DNA of 64,000 bases from AWTP1-9 sp035703165 (GTDB lineage: Bacteria > Bacteroidota > Bacteroidia > Chitinophagales > Chitinophagaceae). The notes under the pieces were generated by a model that searched no databases, had not been told where the DNA came from, and saw nothing but the letters and a program-made list of their open reading frames with translations. The position numbers and the translations under genes are program-made. Shown one piece after another: positions 1 through 8,341 of the stretch; the first letter of the stretch is position 1, and every line of letters starts with the position of its first letter. The stretch covers positions 1 through 64,000 of the forward strand of contig DASSYR010000110.1 in assembly GCA_035703165.1 (NCBI GenBank), given 5' to 3'.

Positions 1-581
1 TCATATACTATATCTTTCTCTTTCTTAAAAACTTTTACTCTCTCATTAATAGCCACCAGGTAACCGTTATTATCCACATCACAAACACCCCGACTTACTG
101 TGCCGTGTGCTGATAATGTTTTTTCCAATTCGTATCCTATTAATGAATAAAGCTGTTTATCGCACTCTTTGGTTAAAAATTGGTAGGCTTTTTCAAATGC
201 ATCACGTCCATAAAAATCATCGGCATTAATAACAGCAAAAGGCTCTTTAATGGCATCTTCGGCACACAAAACGGCATGGGCTGTTCCCCATGGCTTTGTT
301 CTGTCAGCCGGAATCACAAAACTATTGGTAAAGGAATGCATATCCTGGTACACATAATCTGTCTTGATTTTCCCCGCCAGCTTTGGTTCGAATATCTCTC
401 TAAACTGCTCTGCAAAATCTTTGCGGATGATAAAAACAACTTTCCCAAATCCTGCACGGATGGCATCGAAAATAGAATAATCCATTATGGTCTCCCCGGA
501 AGGACCAAAACCCTGTATCTGCTTCATACTTCCGTAACGGGAAGCCATACCGGCTGCCAAAATCAAAAGTGTGGGCTGCAT
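1..581 (-). CDS. NTP_transferase-family nucleotidyltransferase, C-terminus cut off by window edge
   Basis: Reading the minus strand from the ATG at 581 gives an open frame of 193 codons that is still open at base 1, so only the N-terminal part is present. It begins MQPTLLILAAGMASRYGSMK, the glycine-rich nucleotide-binding loop of sugar-phosphate nucleotidyltransferases (LxAAGxxxR...K), and later has INADDF, matching the metal-binding Asp region of this fold. Proteins of this type attach a nucleotide to a sugar phosphate, but the substrate cannot be read from this fragment. A TATCTTCG box on the minus strand at 610-617 is a plausible -7 promoter element shared in a divergent region with the gene starting at 645. 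Confidence 0.8.
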   Translation of the reverse strand, partial: MQPTLLILAAGMASRYGSMKQIQGFGPSGETIMDYSIFDAIRAGFGKVVFIIRKDFAEQFREIFEPKLAGKIKTDYVYQDMHSFTNSFVIPADRTKPWGTAHAVLCAEDAIKEPFAVINADDFYGRDAFEKAYQFLTKECDKQLYSLIGYELEKTLSAHGTVSRGVCDVDNNGYLVAINERVKVFKKEKDIVY

Positions 582-644
582 TTATTGATTGTATTTTTGT
601 AAGTAGAAGCGAAGATATAAAATTATAATTCTATTATCAGTTAC

Positions 645-1538
645 ATGCAAATAAATGTACACATAAGAGTTGATGAGTTAAAAGATGAGATGTATCTTTT
701 ATCAGGTATCGAAGTTGCTGTCGCCCGATTGGATTTACTACATCCCGTTGTGTCGGGTAATAAATACTTTAAACTTAAATACAATATTGAAAACGCAAAA
801 ACACAAAATAAAACCGGCATCATCACTTTTGGGGGAGCCTATAGCAATCATTTAGCTGCTACTGTTTTTGCCTGTAAAGAAGCAGGATTGGAATCTGTAG
901 CCGTTGTACGGGGCGAAAAAACATCAGAATTAAATCATACGCTTCGTTTCTGTAAAGAAATGGGTATGCAATTGGAATTCGTTAATAGGAATAAATACAA
1001 TAATAAGGAGTTATTATATCCCTTTTTCCAAAAAAAATACGAAAGCTGGTACCTAGTACCGGAAGGCGGCAATAACGAAGCGGGTGAAAAAGGATGTTCA
1101 GAAATTCTCAGTCATATTGATCACTCTAATTTATACACTCACATTATTTGCGACATTGGTAGCGGCGCCACTTTTAGTGGAATCGTAAAAAGTTCCCAGG
1201 CACACCAAAAAGTTATTGGTATTGTAGTGTTAAAAGGAGCAGAAGTAATGGACAAAATTTTTGTTAATAACCTGGCCCCCCGAAATAATTTTCAACTTAT
1301 ACATGATTATCATTTTAATGGGTATGCCAAAAAAAATGACGAATTAATCAGCTTTATGAACCGTTTTTATCTTCAGCACCAAATACCAACCGATTTTGTT
1401 TACACAGGAAAATTATTTTATGCTTTGCACAGTCTCATTACTAAAAATTACTTTCCTCCCGGCAGTAAAATTTTATGCATGCACACCGGAGGTCTGCAGG
1501 GTAACTTATCACTACCACCCGGAACGCTTGTTTATTAA
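645..1538 (+). CDS. PLP-dependent ACC deaminase / D-cysteine desulfhydrase-like protein
   Basis: A 297-residue tryptophan-synthase-beta-fold (fold type II) PLP enzyme. The GNK motif at residues 38-40 supplies the probable PLP lysine (K40), and GGAYSNHLAA at 63-72 is the substrate-anchoring SNH region typical of 1-aminocyclopropane-1-carboxylate deaminase and D-cysteine desulfhydrase. A Gly/Ser-rich phosphate-binding stretch (DIGSGATFSG) follows near residue 180. Family members deaminate small amino acids to 2-oxo acids, some with release of ammonia or sulfide. The sequence does not decide between the two activities, so true ACC deaminase should not be assumed. It is divergent from the partial gene on its left and looks monocistronic. 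Confidence 0.8.
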   Translation: MQINVHIRVDELKDEMYLLSGIEVAVARLDLLHPVVSGNKYFKLKYNIENAKTQNKTGIITFGGAYSNHLAATVFACKEAGLESVAVVRGEKTSELNHTLRFCKEMGMQLEFVNRNKYNNKELLYPFFQKKYESWYLVPEGGNNEAGEKGCSEILSHIDHSNLYTHIICDIGSGATFSGIVKSSQAHQKVIGIVVLKGAEVMDKIFVNNLAPRNNFQLIHDYHFNGYAKKNDELISFMNRFYLQHQIPTDFVYTGKLFYALHSLITKNYFPPGSKILCMHTGGLQGNLSLPPGTLVY

Positions 1539-1778
1539 TATTTAAAAACAGCCGAAGTGACTTGAAAAAAAGAAGCGATTATTCTTTGAAAAGCATTTAT
1601 AGCCATTTGAGTAATAATTAAAAAATTGATTACCAATTTTTTGATACACATCTTACTCGGTCGTTTTTGTAAAATAAAAAGACTCGAAATAATCAGGGGC
1701 GAATTTATTTTTACAATAATTTTTTACACCATGAAATAATACGCAATTTCGCTTGACCTGCGATGCTGGTGATAAATT

Positions 1779-1786
1779 TATCTTTG
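1779..1786 (+). promoter_or_regulatory. -7 promoter element TATCTTTG
   Basis: TATCTTTG matches the Bacteroidota -7 consensus TAnnTTTG and lies 38 bases before the ATG at 1825. A TTG at 1753-1755 is a possible -33 element, but its spacing of 23 bases is longer than usual. The rest of the 286-base gap from 1539 is AT-rich and I see nothing else in it. Confidence 0.5.
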
Positions 1787-1824
1787 TTAGTAAAACATAA
1801 AAAGAAAATACTCGTTATTGGCTT

Positions 1825-2565
1825 ATGAAATGCGTGGTATTTCTCTTAGCCCAGCTTCAATTGTTTTCATTTTTGGTTTGTGCTCAAAATGACACACTTC
1901 CAAAATTTTCTGTTATTTCCAAAAATGGGAAGATTACTCTCAAATGGATAAATAACTTATCCAATCCACAACAAATCACCATTCAGCGCTCAGAAGACAG
2001 TCTTAAAAATTTTTTTACAATCTTTACTTTACCCAACCCTTCTTTGTCAGAATTTTCTTACACAGACAAAAATGCTCCTAATGATAGTTTATATTATCGC
2101 CTGTTTGTTTTAAATACAGGAAACAACTATTTTTTTTCCGATTCCAAAAAGCCATTTAAAGAATTGACAACGGATAATTTTCTGGCAAAAGCAACAAATG
2201 CTGAAAATATTATTAATGCAAGAAATAAAAGAGAAATTAATCGGCGGGAGCTCTATAAAAAAACATTGAAAATTAAAGCTGAAAAACCTACCGTGAAAAA
2301 ATATATATGGACGCCATCTACCCATGTTTTTACGGCAGCAGATGGCAATGTGTCTATTAATCTTCCCGATTTTAAAGCAAAAAAATACTACATTAAATTT
2401 TTTGATGAAAGATCAAACCTGATTTTTGAATTAAAAGACATAAAAGATTCACCCCTATTACTCGACAAGGCAAATTTCCTTCACTCAGGATGGTTTACAT
2501 TTGAATTATACAAAAACGATTCCCTGATTGAAAAAAATATCTTTTTAATTGCGAGAGACAACTAG
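1825..2565 (+). CDS. Secreted protein with fibronectin-III-like N-terminal domain, function unknown
   Basis: The 246-residue product starts with a hydrophobic signal peptide ending near the AQ at residues 20-21. Residues about 25-105 look like a beta-sandwich of the fibronectin type III kind (KITLKW, then an IQRSEDS strand, then SLYYRLFVLNTG), a pattern common in Bacteroidota surface and secreted proteins. The middle is basic and rich in Arg/Lys, and residues about 160-246 form a second beta-rich part with a WTPSTHVF start. There is no recognisable catalytic motif, no lipobox and no type IX sorting domain. It stands alone between a divergent and a convergent neighbour. I do not recognise a specific function. 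Confidence 0.6.
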   Translation: MKCVVFLLAQLQLFSFLVCAQNDTLPKFSVISKNGKITLKWINNLSNPQQITIQRSEDSLKNFFTIFTLPNPSLSEFSYTDKNAPNDSLYYRLFVLNTGNNYFFSDSKKPFKELTTDNFLAKATNAENIINARNKREINRRELYKKTLKIKAEKPTVKKYIWTPSTHVFTAADGNVSINLPDFKAKKYYIKFFDERSNLIFELKDIKDSPLLLDKANFLHSGWFTFELYKNDSLIEKNIFLIARDN

Positions 2566-2605
2566 ACCAAAATTTTTACTATTAAAAAAATATAGAAGTC
2601 TAATT

Positions 2606-4231
2606 TTATTTGTACATATCTTCTTTTAAAAGTTTTACTCTCTCATCTTCCAGGTATTCATCAAATGCAGCAAGACGATCAATAATACCGTTAGGCGTTA
2701 ATTCTATTATGCGATTAGCCACTGTTTGCATAAACGTATGATCATGGCTGGTAAGTAAAACAATGCCCGTGTAGTTTGTACATTGTTCATTAAAACTTTG
2801 AATACTTTCCAAATCCAGGTGATTGGTGGGTTGGTCAAGAACAATACAATTGGGATTTTGTAACATCATTCTGCTAATCATACAACGAACCTTCTCTCCC
2901 CCGCTGAGCACATTTGTTTTCTTCATAATATCATCTCCACTAAATAACATTTTGCCAAGGAAACCTCTTAAAAATGGCTCATCGGCATCTGTTACATGGG
3001 GTGGTACAAATTGGCGCAACCAATCAATTAAATTTAATCCCTGTTGAAAAAAAGTGCTGTTTTCAATAGGCAAATAAGCCTTGGTAACAGTAGCTCCCCA
3101 TTCGTATATGCCATTATCTGCTTTTTGTTTATCGTTAATGATATCGAAAAAAGCCGATACAGCTAAGGGATCACGACTCAAAAAAGCAATTTTATCTCCT
3201 TTATTAACTGTAAAACTTACATCTCTAAATAATACACGGCCATCAACTGATTTACTTAATTTTTCTACATTTAAAATTTGATTTCCTACCTCACGCAAAG
3301 GCTGAAATATTATACCGGGATATTTTCGATACGAAGGTTCAATCTCTTCTATAGTTAATTTTTCCAAAGCTTTTTTTCTTGATGTAGCCTGCTTGCTCTT
3401 GGAAGCATTAGCGCTAAACCGGGCTATAAAATCCAGTAACGCCTGTCTTTTTTCTTCTACCTTTTTATTTTTATCGTTTATCTGTCTTGCCATTAACTGG
3501 GAAGACTCGTACCAGAAAGTATAGTTACCTGTAAAAATTTTAATTTTCTGCCTGTCCACATCCACTACGTGTGTACAAACAGCATCCAGGAAGTGGCGGT
3601 CGTGGCTTACCACTAAAACAATATTTTCATAGTCTGCCAAAAAGTTTTCCAGCCATCCAATGGTTTCAATATCCAATCCGTTAGTAGGCTCATCCAGCAA
3701 TAGTATATCGGGATTACCAAATAAAGCCTGGGCCAGCAATACTCTTACTTTCATATTACTGGGTAAATCTCTCATCAGGGTATTATGATGCTCGTCTTTA
3801 ATACCCAATTCACTTAATAAAGTGGCTGCATCACTTTCCGCCGTATAACCTCCCATTTCGCCAAACTCATGTTCTAATTCTGCTGCTTTCATCCCATCTT
3901 CTTCAGTAAAATCGGCTAACGCATAAATACCCTCTCTTTCTTTCATCACTTGCCAAAGTTTGGTATGCCCCATCATCACGGTATTTAAAACAGTATGCTC
4001 ATCAAACCCAAACTGGTTTTGTTTTAACACCGCCATCCGTTCACCCGGAGTGATTTCAACGGTTCCTTTATTGGCATCAATTTCACCACTCAAAATTTTA
4101 AGGAAGGTGCTCTTGCCAGCTCCGTTGGCTCCAATTACACCATAGCAATTGCCCTTCGTAAAATTGAGGTTAACTTCTTCAAATAATACTCTTTTGCCGT
4201 AGGCTAATTTCAAATCTCTTACACTAATCAT
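2606..4231 (-). CDS. ABC-F family ATPase, YbiT-like, with degenerate second ATP site
   Basis: A 541-residue soluble protein with two ABC domains and no membrane segment, as in ABC-F ribosome-associated ATPases. The whole first half closely follows the E. coli YbiT pattern (GANGAGKST Walker A, TVLxTVMMGH, DEPTNGLD Walker B). The second domain keeps the signature LSGGEK, but its Walker A position reads AFLSRDPLAVSAFF, without GxGKST, and its Walker B reads VLDQPTNHLD with Gln (codon CAA) where the catalytic Glu belongs. The ATG at 4231 is chosen because YbiT homology begins there and a -7 promoter box lies at 4295-4302, which excludes the longer frame starting at 4297. ABC-F proteins modulate translating or stalled ribosomes; no antibiotic-resistance role can be inferred. 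Confidence 0.9.
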   Translation of the reverse strand: MISVRDLKLAYGKRVLFEEVNLNFTKGNCYGVIGANGAGKSTFLKILSGEIDANKGTVEITPGERMAVLKQNQFGFDEHTVLNTVMMGHTKLWQVMKEREGIYALADFTEEDGMKAAELEHEFGEMGGYTAESDAATLLSELGIKDEHHNTLMRDLPSNMKVRVLLAQALFGNPDILLLDEPTNGLDIETIGWLENFLADYENIVLVVSHDRHFLDAVCTHVVDVDRQKIKIFTGNYTFWYESSQLMARQINDKNKKVEEKRQALLDFIARFSANASKSKQATSRKKALEKLTIEEIEPSYRKYPGIIFQPLREVGNQILNVEKLSKSVDGRVLFRDVSFTVNKGDKIAFLSRDPLAVSAFFDIINDKQKADNGIYEWGATVTKAYLPIENSTFFQQGLNLIDWLRQFVPPHVTDADEPFLRGFLGKMLFSGDDIMKKTNVLSGGEKVRCMISRMMLQNPNCIVLDQPTNHLDLESIQSFNEQCTNYTGIVLLTSHDHTFMQTVANRIIELTPNGIIDRLAAFDEYLEDERVKLLKEDMYK

Positions 4232-4294
4232 TTTTTTACAATTTGTGATGCATGAGGTACTAAAATCAATATACCTGTTTTTCTTTTTGAGGCG

Positions 4295-4302
4295 CAAAGG
4301 TA
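4295..4302 (-). promoter_or_regulatory. -7 promoter element of the ABC-F gene
   Basis: The minus strand reads TACCTTTG followed by CGCC, a good match to TAnnTTTG. It lies 64 bases before the ATG at 4231. No clear TTG is found at the expected -33 distance. The gap 4232-4579 otherwise holds the two hairpins listed below. Confidence 0.6.
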
Positions 4303-4331
4303 CGCCTATTTAATGGTTTTACGGAGCTCTG

Positions 4332-4361
4332 TAAAAACAAAATCCTGCATAAGCAGGATTT
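4332..4361 (-). terminator. Rho-independent terminator downstream of groEL
   Basis: A perfect 9-bp stem (AAATCCTGC / GCAGGATTT, 4340-4348 and 4353-4361) with a 4-base loop. On the minus strand it is followed by TTTTGTTTTT, so it reads as a terminator for leftward transcription from groESL, about 220 bases past the groEL stop. Confidence 0.7.
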
Positions 4362-4492
4362 AAAAAATTGTATAGGGATTATTAAAAATATCATCATCCC
4401 TTTTAACCAGTTTTTGCCAAAATGTTTTGAATAAAGAAAAAAGATTGTCAGGTCTTTTTTTCATAATCATTCACTTTAACAGTTATTGAAAG

Positions 4493-4530
4493 AAAATCCC
4501 CACGGCATAATTACATACAATGGGGATTTT
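4493..4530 (-). terminator. Hairpin just after groEL, possible terminator
   Basis: A 10-bp stem AAAATCCCCA / TGGGGATTTT (4493-4502 and 4521-4530) with an 18-base loop, starting 50 bases beyond the groEL stop codon. The minus-strand side is followed by a weak T-rich run. It may be a first, leaky terminator ahead of the stronger one at 4332-4361, or an mRNA 3'-end stabiliser. Confidence 0.4.
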
Positions 4531-4579
4531 TATTTTACACAGGCAAGTAACACATGGCACTTCCTGTATCAGGTGCATT

Positions 4580-6217
4580 TTAGTAATCCATTCCACCCAT
4601 ACCCGGATGACCGGCTGGTGCAGGTGCAGCTTCAGGCTTCGGCTTATCCGCAACCACAGCTTCGGTAGTTAATAACATACCTGCAATAGAAGCGGCATTT
4701 TCTAATGCTACGCGGCTAACCTTAGTAGGGTCAATTACACCGGCTTTAAACAGGTTTTCGTATTCTTCTGTTCTTGCATTAAAACCAAAATCGCCCTTGC
4801 CTTCTTTTACTTTTTGAACTACGATAGAACCGTCAATACCGGCATTCGCTGTTAAAATACGGAGAGGTTCTTCCAATGCACGGCGAACAATCTGCACACC
4901 CGTTTGTTCATCAGCAATCTGGCCTTTTATTTTGGCTTCCAGTGCGTCAATTGCACGAATGTAAGCCACACCACCCCCGGGAACGATTCCTTCTTCCACA
5001 GCGGCTCTTGTAGCATGTAAAGCATCATCAACGCGGTCTTTCTTCTCCTTCATTTCTACTTCCGTAGCGGCTCCAACATATAACACAGCTACACCACCGG
5101 CTAATTTGGCTAAACGTTCTTGTAATTTTTCACGATCGTAATCACTTGTAGTATTTTCTACCTGGGCTTTAATTTGATTTACACGAGCCAGGATATCGTT
5201 TTTCTTTCCTTTACCACCAACAATAGTCGTATTGTCTTTATCAATAGTAACGGATGCTGCCTGACCAAGTGAGCTTAAATCAGCGTTTTCTAATTTATGA
5301 CCTAATTCTTCACTGATTACTGTACCGGCAGTGAGTATAGCAATATCCGTCAACATTTCCTTACGACGGTCGCCAAAACCGGGGGCTTTAACAGCTGCTA
5401 CTTTAATGGTACCCCGTAATTTGTTTACTACCAGTGTTGCTAATGCCTCTCCTTCTAAATCTTCTGAAATAATTAATAAAGGACGGCTGCTTTGCGCAAC
5501 TTTTTCAAGAATATGAAGAATGTCTTTCATTGCAGAAATTTTCTTATCGTAAATAAGAATGTATGGATTCTGCAACTCAGCTTCCATTTTTTCGCTATTT
5601 GTTACAAAATAAGGTGAAATGTAACCGCGATCAAATTGCATACCTTCTACTACTTCCACGGTTGTATCAGTGCCTTTAGCTTCTTCTACAGTTATTACAC
5701 CTTCTTTGCCTACTTTACCAAATGCTTCGGCAATCAGCTTGCCTATTGTTTCATCGTTATTGGCAGAGATAGTAGCTACCTGCTGAATTTTTTTACTATC
5801 ATTACCTACGGTTTGGCTCTGTGCTTTCAAGTTTTCTACTACCAGTCCTACAGCTTTATCAATACCACGTTTTAAATCCATTGGGTTAGCGCCGGCGGCT
5901 ACCATTTTGAGACCCTCGCTTATAATGGACTGGGCTAAAACAGTAGCTGTAGTTGTACCATCACCTGCAATATCAGCAGTTTTTGATGCTACTTCTTTTA
6001 CCATTTGTGCACCCATGTTTTCAATAGCATCGTCTAATTCAATTTCTTTAGCTACGGTAACACCATCTTTTGTTACAGCCGGTGCACCAAATTTCTTTTC
6101 AATAACCACGTTACGACCTTTGGGGCCAAGGGTTACTTTTACGGCGTTGGCTAATGTATCCACGCCTTTTTTCATTTTATTTCTTGCTTCAATGTCGAAG
6201 AAGATTTGCTTTGCCAT
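4580..6217 (-). CDS. groEL: 60 kDa chaperonin GroEL
   Basis: A 545-residue full-length chaperonin. Near-identity to the family is visible throughout: the N-terminus MAKQIFFDIEARNKMKKG, the ATP-binding LGPKGRNVV and DGTTTATVLA motifs, the apical-domain substrate-binding region, and a C-terminal Gly/Met tail (GHPGMGGMDY) that projects into the cavity. With GroES it encloses and refolds cytosolic proteins using ATP. It is the second gene of a groES-groEL operon, separated from groES by 92 bases that contain a hairpin at 6256-6283. Nothing is unusual in length or motifs. Confidence 0.99.
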   Translation of the reverse strand: MAKQIFFDIEARNKMKKGVDTLANAVKVTLGPKGRNVVIEKKFGAPAVTKDGVTVAKEIELDDAIENMGAQMVKEVASKTADIAGDGTTTATVLAQSIISEGLKMVAAGANPMDLKRGIDKAVGLVVENLKAQSQTVGNDSKKIQQVATISANNDETIGKLIAEAFGKVGKEGVITVEEAKGTDTTVEVVEGMQFDRGYISPYFVTNSEKMEAELQNPYILIYDKKISAMKDILHILEKVAQSSRPLLIISEDLEGEALATLVVNKLRGTIKVAAVKAPGFGDRRKEMLTDIAILTAGTVISEELGHKLENADLSSLGQAASVTIDKDNTTIVGGKGKKNDILARVNQIKAQVENTTSDYDREKLQERLAKLAGGVAVLYVGAATEVEMKEKKDRVDDALHATRAAVEEGIVPGGGVAYIRAIDALEAKIKGQIADEQTGVQIVRRALEEPLRILTANAGIDGSIVVQKVKEGKGDFGFNARTEEYENLFKAGVIDPTKVSRVALENAASIAGMLLTTEAVVADKPKPEAAPAPAGHPGMGGMDY

Positions 6218-6255
6218 ATTTATTTAATTTGATAATTTGAAAATTTGATAATGTG

Positions 6256-6283
6256 ACAATGATTTTATTTCGGCTCATTGTCT
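6256..6283 (-). other. Intercistronic hairpin between groES and groEL
   Basis: An 8-bp perfect stem GACAATGA / TCATTGTC (6256-6263 and 6276-6283) with a 12-base loop sits between the groES stop and the groEL start. It is flanked by short repeats of an AATTGCC / AATTTGATAATTTG kind. There is no U-tract, so a role in mRNA processing or stability is more likely than termination (inference). Confidence 0.5.
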
Positions 6284-6309
6284 AATTGCCGAATTGCCTA
6301 ATTGCCAAA

Positions 6310-6591
6310 TTATACTATTGCAAGAATGTCACTCTCCCTCATAATGAGTAAGTCCTCACCTTCAATGGAGATTTCGGTACCGGCATATTTGCCATATAAA
6401 ACAGTATCCCCGTTTTTTACACTCATGGGTTCGTCTTTTTTGCCTGGACCGGCGGCTACTACAATACCACGTTGGGGTTTTTCCTTGGCTGTATCGGGGA
6501 TGATGATACCACCGGCAGTTTTTTCTTCGGCGGCGGCTGGTTTTACAATTACCCTGTCATGCAAGGGTGTCACGTTTACTTTCTTTGCCAT
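6310..6591 (-). CDS. groES: 10 kDa co-chaperonin GroES
   Basis: A 93-residue co-chaperonin of standard length. It has the PLHDRVIVKP start, the mobile loop region (EEKTAGGIIIPDTAKEKP) that contacts GroEL, and the conserved VLYGKYAGTEI stretch. It forms the heptameric lid of the GroEL chamber. It is the first gene of the operon, with a good promoter at 6645-6673. No CIRCE operator (TTAGCACTC-N9-GAGTGCTAA) is visible upstream, so HrcA-type repression is not supported by the sequence. Confidence 0.98.
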   Translation of the reverse strand: MAKKVNVTPLHDRVIVKPAAAEEKTAGGIIIPDTAKEKPQRGIVVAAGPGKKDEPMSVKNGDTVLYGKYAGTEISIEGEDLLIMRESDILAIV

Positions 6592-6644
6592 AGCTTATTT
6601 TTTATTTAATTGTTTAAAAGATTGATGCCCAAAATAATGGGCAG

Positions 6645-6673
6645 CAAAGGTAGTCCAATATTGTACCAAACAA
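6645..6673 (-). promoter_or_regulatory. Promoter of groES-groEL
   Basis: Minus strand: TTG at 6671-6673, an 18-base spacer, then TACCTTTG at 6645-6652, matching the Bacteroidota -33/-7 promoter. Directly downstream the leader contains GCCCA / TGGGC, which can form a small hairpin at the 5' end of the transcript. Elsewhere in the 327-base gap (6592-6918) there is a 13-base dyad ATTTGTAACAAAT at 6826-6838 of unknown meaning. Confidence 0.7.
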
Positions 6674-6864
6674 TTTTTTCAGGAAAAAATTTCAGAAAAG
6701 AGGGAAATAGGATAATGCAAAGTCGCACATTATGGTAAAAAATTTCAGTTTCCGTGTCAAATTATCAGTTGGCAGTTCTCAAAAGCTCTTTTCCCGGCTT
6801 CATCCAATGTAAAACTGTCCTCTTTATTTGTAACAAATAGATAAGTTTACAGCCATTTTTACTT

Positions 6865-6895
6865 TTGATTTTTGATTTTCGAATTGCTACCTTCG
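6865..6895 (+). promoter_or_regulatory. Promoter of nusB
   Basis: TTG at 6865-6867, a 20-base spacer, then TACCTTCG at 6888-6895 (one mismatch to TAnnTTTG), followed by a C-rich run. Transcription would start near 6901, which fits the nusB ATG at 6919 and rules out a start at 6865. Confidence 0.65.
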
Positions 6896-6918
6896 CCCCC
6901 TCAAAAAGTTCTTATTGG

Positions 6919-7845
6919 ATGATTAGCAGAAGAAATATCCGGATTAAAGTGATGCAGACGCTTTATACAGCCCAATCGGCAGATAATTCACTTACATCGG
7001 GACAGGCTGGCAAAATTTTGGAAAAACATCTTGATCAAAGCCGCCAGCTTTTTGTTTCTCTTATTTATTTTATTACCGAAGTAGCTCTCTATGCAGAAAA
7101 AGATGCCAAACAAAAAGCATCTAAACATTTACCTACCGCCGAAGATTTAAAAACTAATACAAGGCTTGCCGGAAATACCGTGTTATGGACTATATTAGAA
7201 AATGAGTCCTACAGGAAAGCTGTAACAACAGATAAACCACAATTGCTGCTTGATGTGGAATGGGTAAAGAAAATTTACCTTCAGCTAATTGTTACGGATG
7301 AATACAAGCAATACATCAACATGCAGGAAAGGGACAAAAAAAAGGAAAAAGAAATACTGGAATTTATTTTTACTGATTTAATGCTACCCAATGAAGATTT
7401 TGTGGCAATGATTGAAGATTCATTTATTCATTGGGATGATGATGCGGATATGATACGGTTACTGATACAAAACTTTTTTACGAAACCCCAAACCTACAAT
7501 TTTCAGGAATTTTTAAGCCCTGAGAAATGGCAGTTTGCTCAAAAACTATTAGAATCCGTGATAGAAAAAGATAAGTTTTGTATGGAGCTTATTAAACCTA
7601 AATTGCAGAACTGGGATCCTGAACGCACGGCCATGTTGGATATGATTTTAATAAAAATGGGTATCTGCGAGTTCCTTTTTTTTGAAACCATTCCTACCAA
7701 AGTTACCATTAACGAATACATTGATTTAGCAAAAGAATACAGCACCGCTCAGAGTGGACAGTTTGTTAACGGGATTTTGGATAATATTCATAAGGATTTA
7801 TTGGCCGAAAATAAAATTCATAAAGTATCGCATAAAGCGAAATAG
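6919..7845 (+). CDS. nusB: Transcription antitermination factor NusB (long Bacteroidota form)
   Basis: A 308-residue protein, more than twice the length of E. coli NusB (139) but normal for Bacteroidota, where an inserted N-terminal half precedes the canonical helical fold. The first residues, MISRRNIRIKVMQTLYTAQ, match the NusB N-terminal RNA-binding helix. The C-terminal part (LDMILIKMGICEFLFF, then PTKVTINEYIDLAKEYST) is the classic NusB domain. NusB binds boxA RNA with NusE/S10 in antitermination of rRNA transcription. The start at 6919 is supported by the promoter placed just upstream. It leads a rightward group: nusB, DUF1573 protein, yajC, coaE, CPBP protease. Confidence 0.93.
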   Translation: MISRRNIRIKVMQTLYTAQSADNSLTSGQAGKILEKHLDQSRQLFVSLIYFITEVALYAEKDAKQKASKHLPTAEDLKTNTRLAGNTVLWTILENESYRKAVTTDKPQLLLDVEWVKKIYLQLIVTDEYKQYINMQERDKKKEKEILEFIFTDLMLPNEDFVAMIEDSFIHWDDDADMIRLLIQNFFTKPQTYNFQEFLSPEKWQFAQKLLESVIEKDKFCMELIKPKLQNWDPERTAMLDMILIKMGICEFLFFETIPTKVTINEYIDLAKEYSTAQSGQFVNGILDNIHKDLLAENKIHKVSHKAK

Positions 7846-7883
7846 GCATTTACTTAATTTTGTGACCCGATATTCAGACCTGT

Positions 7884-8330
7884 ATGAAAAAAATTTTTAA
7901 CATCATTATTATATGTGGTTTTGTTGCCTGTCAAACCAATGGAACTCACGAAGAATTAACGGTAAAGACAAATCCTATGCTGGATATAAATTTGGATACC
8001 GTAGCCAAAACTACTGTAATAGTGTTGGATAGTATTTATAATTTCGGGACTATTAAGGAAGGCGATACGGTGATGCGTGAATATCGCTTTGTTAATTCAG
8101 GAAATAAACCGTTAATTATTAAAATAGCGAGGGCAAGCTGCGGTTGTACCGTTGTTGATCGGCCTGATAAACCACTAATTCCAGGCGATACCGGCTCAAT
8201 AAAAGCAACTTTTAACAGCAAAGGCCGTGGAGGTGAAGATGTGTTTAAGCAGGTATTCGTTACTTCTAATGCCGACCCTGAATTTCTACCTTTTAAACTA
8301 ACAGGCAAAGTTGAAAAATTAAAAAAATAA
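7884..8330 (+). CDS. DUF1573 domain lipoprotein
   Basis: A 148-residue protein with a short hydrophobic signal and a lipobox-like GFVAC (Cys at about residue 16), so probably a lipoprotein. Residues about 45-145 form a DUF1573 Ig-like beta-sandwich: YNFGTIKEGDTV, then FxNSGNKPLII, then the ASCGCTV motif with two Cys, and PGDTGSIKATFN. The domain is widespread in Bacteroidota envelope proteins and its function is not established. It lies 38 bases after nusB and 11 before yajC, an arrangement recurring in this phylum (established knowledge). A TAATTTTG box at 7855-7862 could be an internal promoter. Confidence 0.88.
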   Translation: MKKIFNIIIICGFVACQTNGTHEELTVKTNPMLDINLDTVAKTTVIVLDSIYNFGTIKEGDTVMREYRFVNSGNKPLIIKIARASCGCTVVDRPDKPLIPGDTGSIKATFNSKGRGGEDVFKQVFVTSNADPEFLPFKLTGKVEKLKK

Positions 8331-8341
8331 AAAACAATAAC

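Noticed and set aside
6592..6918. CIRCE operator or sigma-32 type promoter before groES
   Set aside because: No TTAGCACTC-N9-GAGTGCTAA inverted repeat; the promoter matches the ordinary Bacteroidota -33/-7 pattern.
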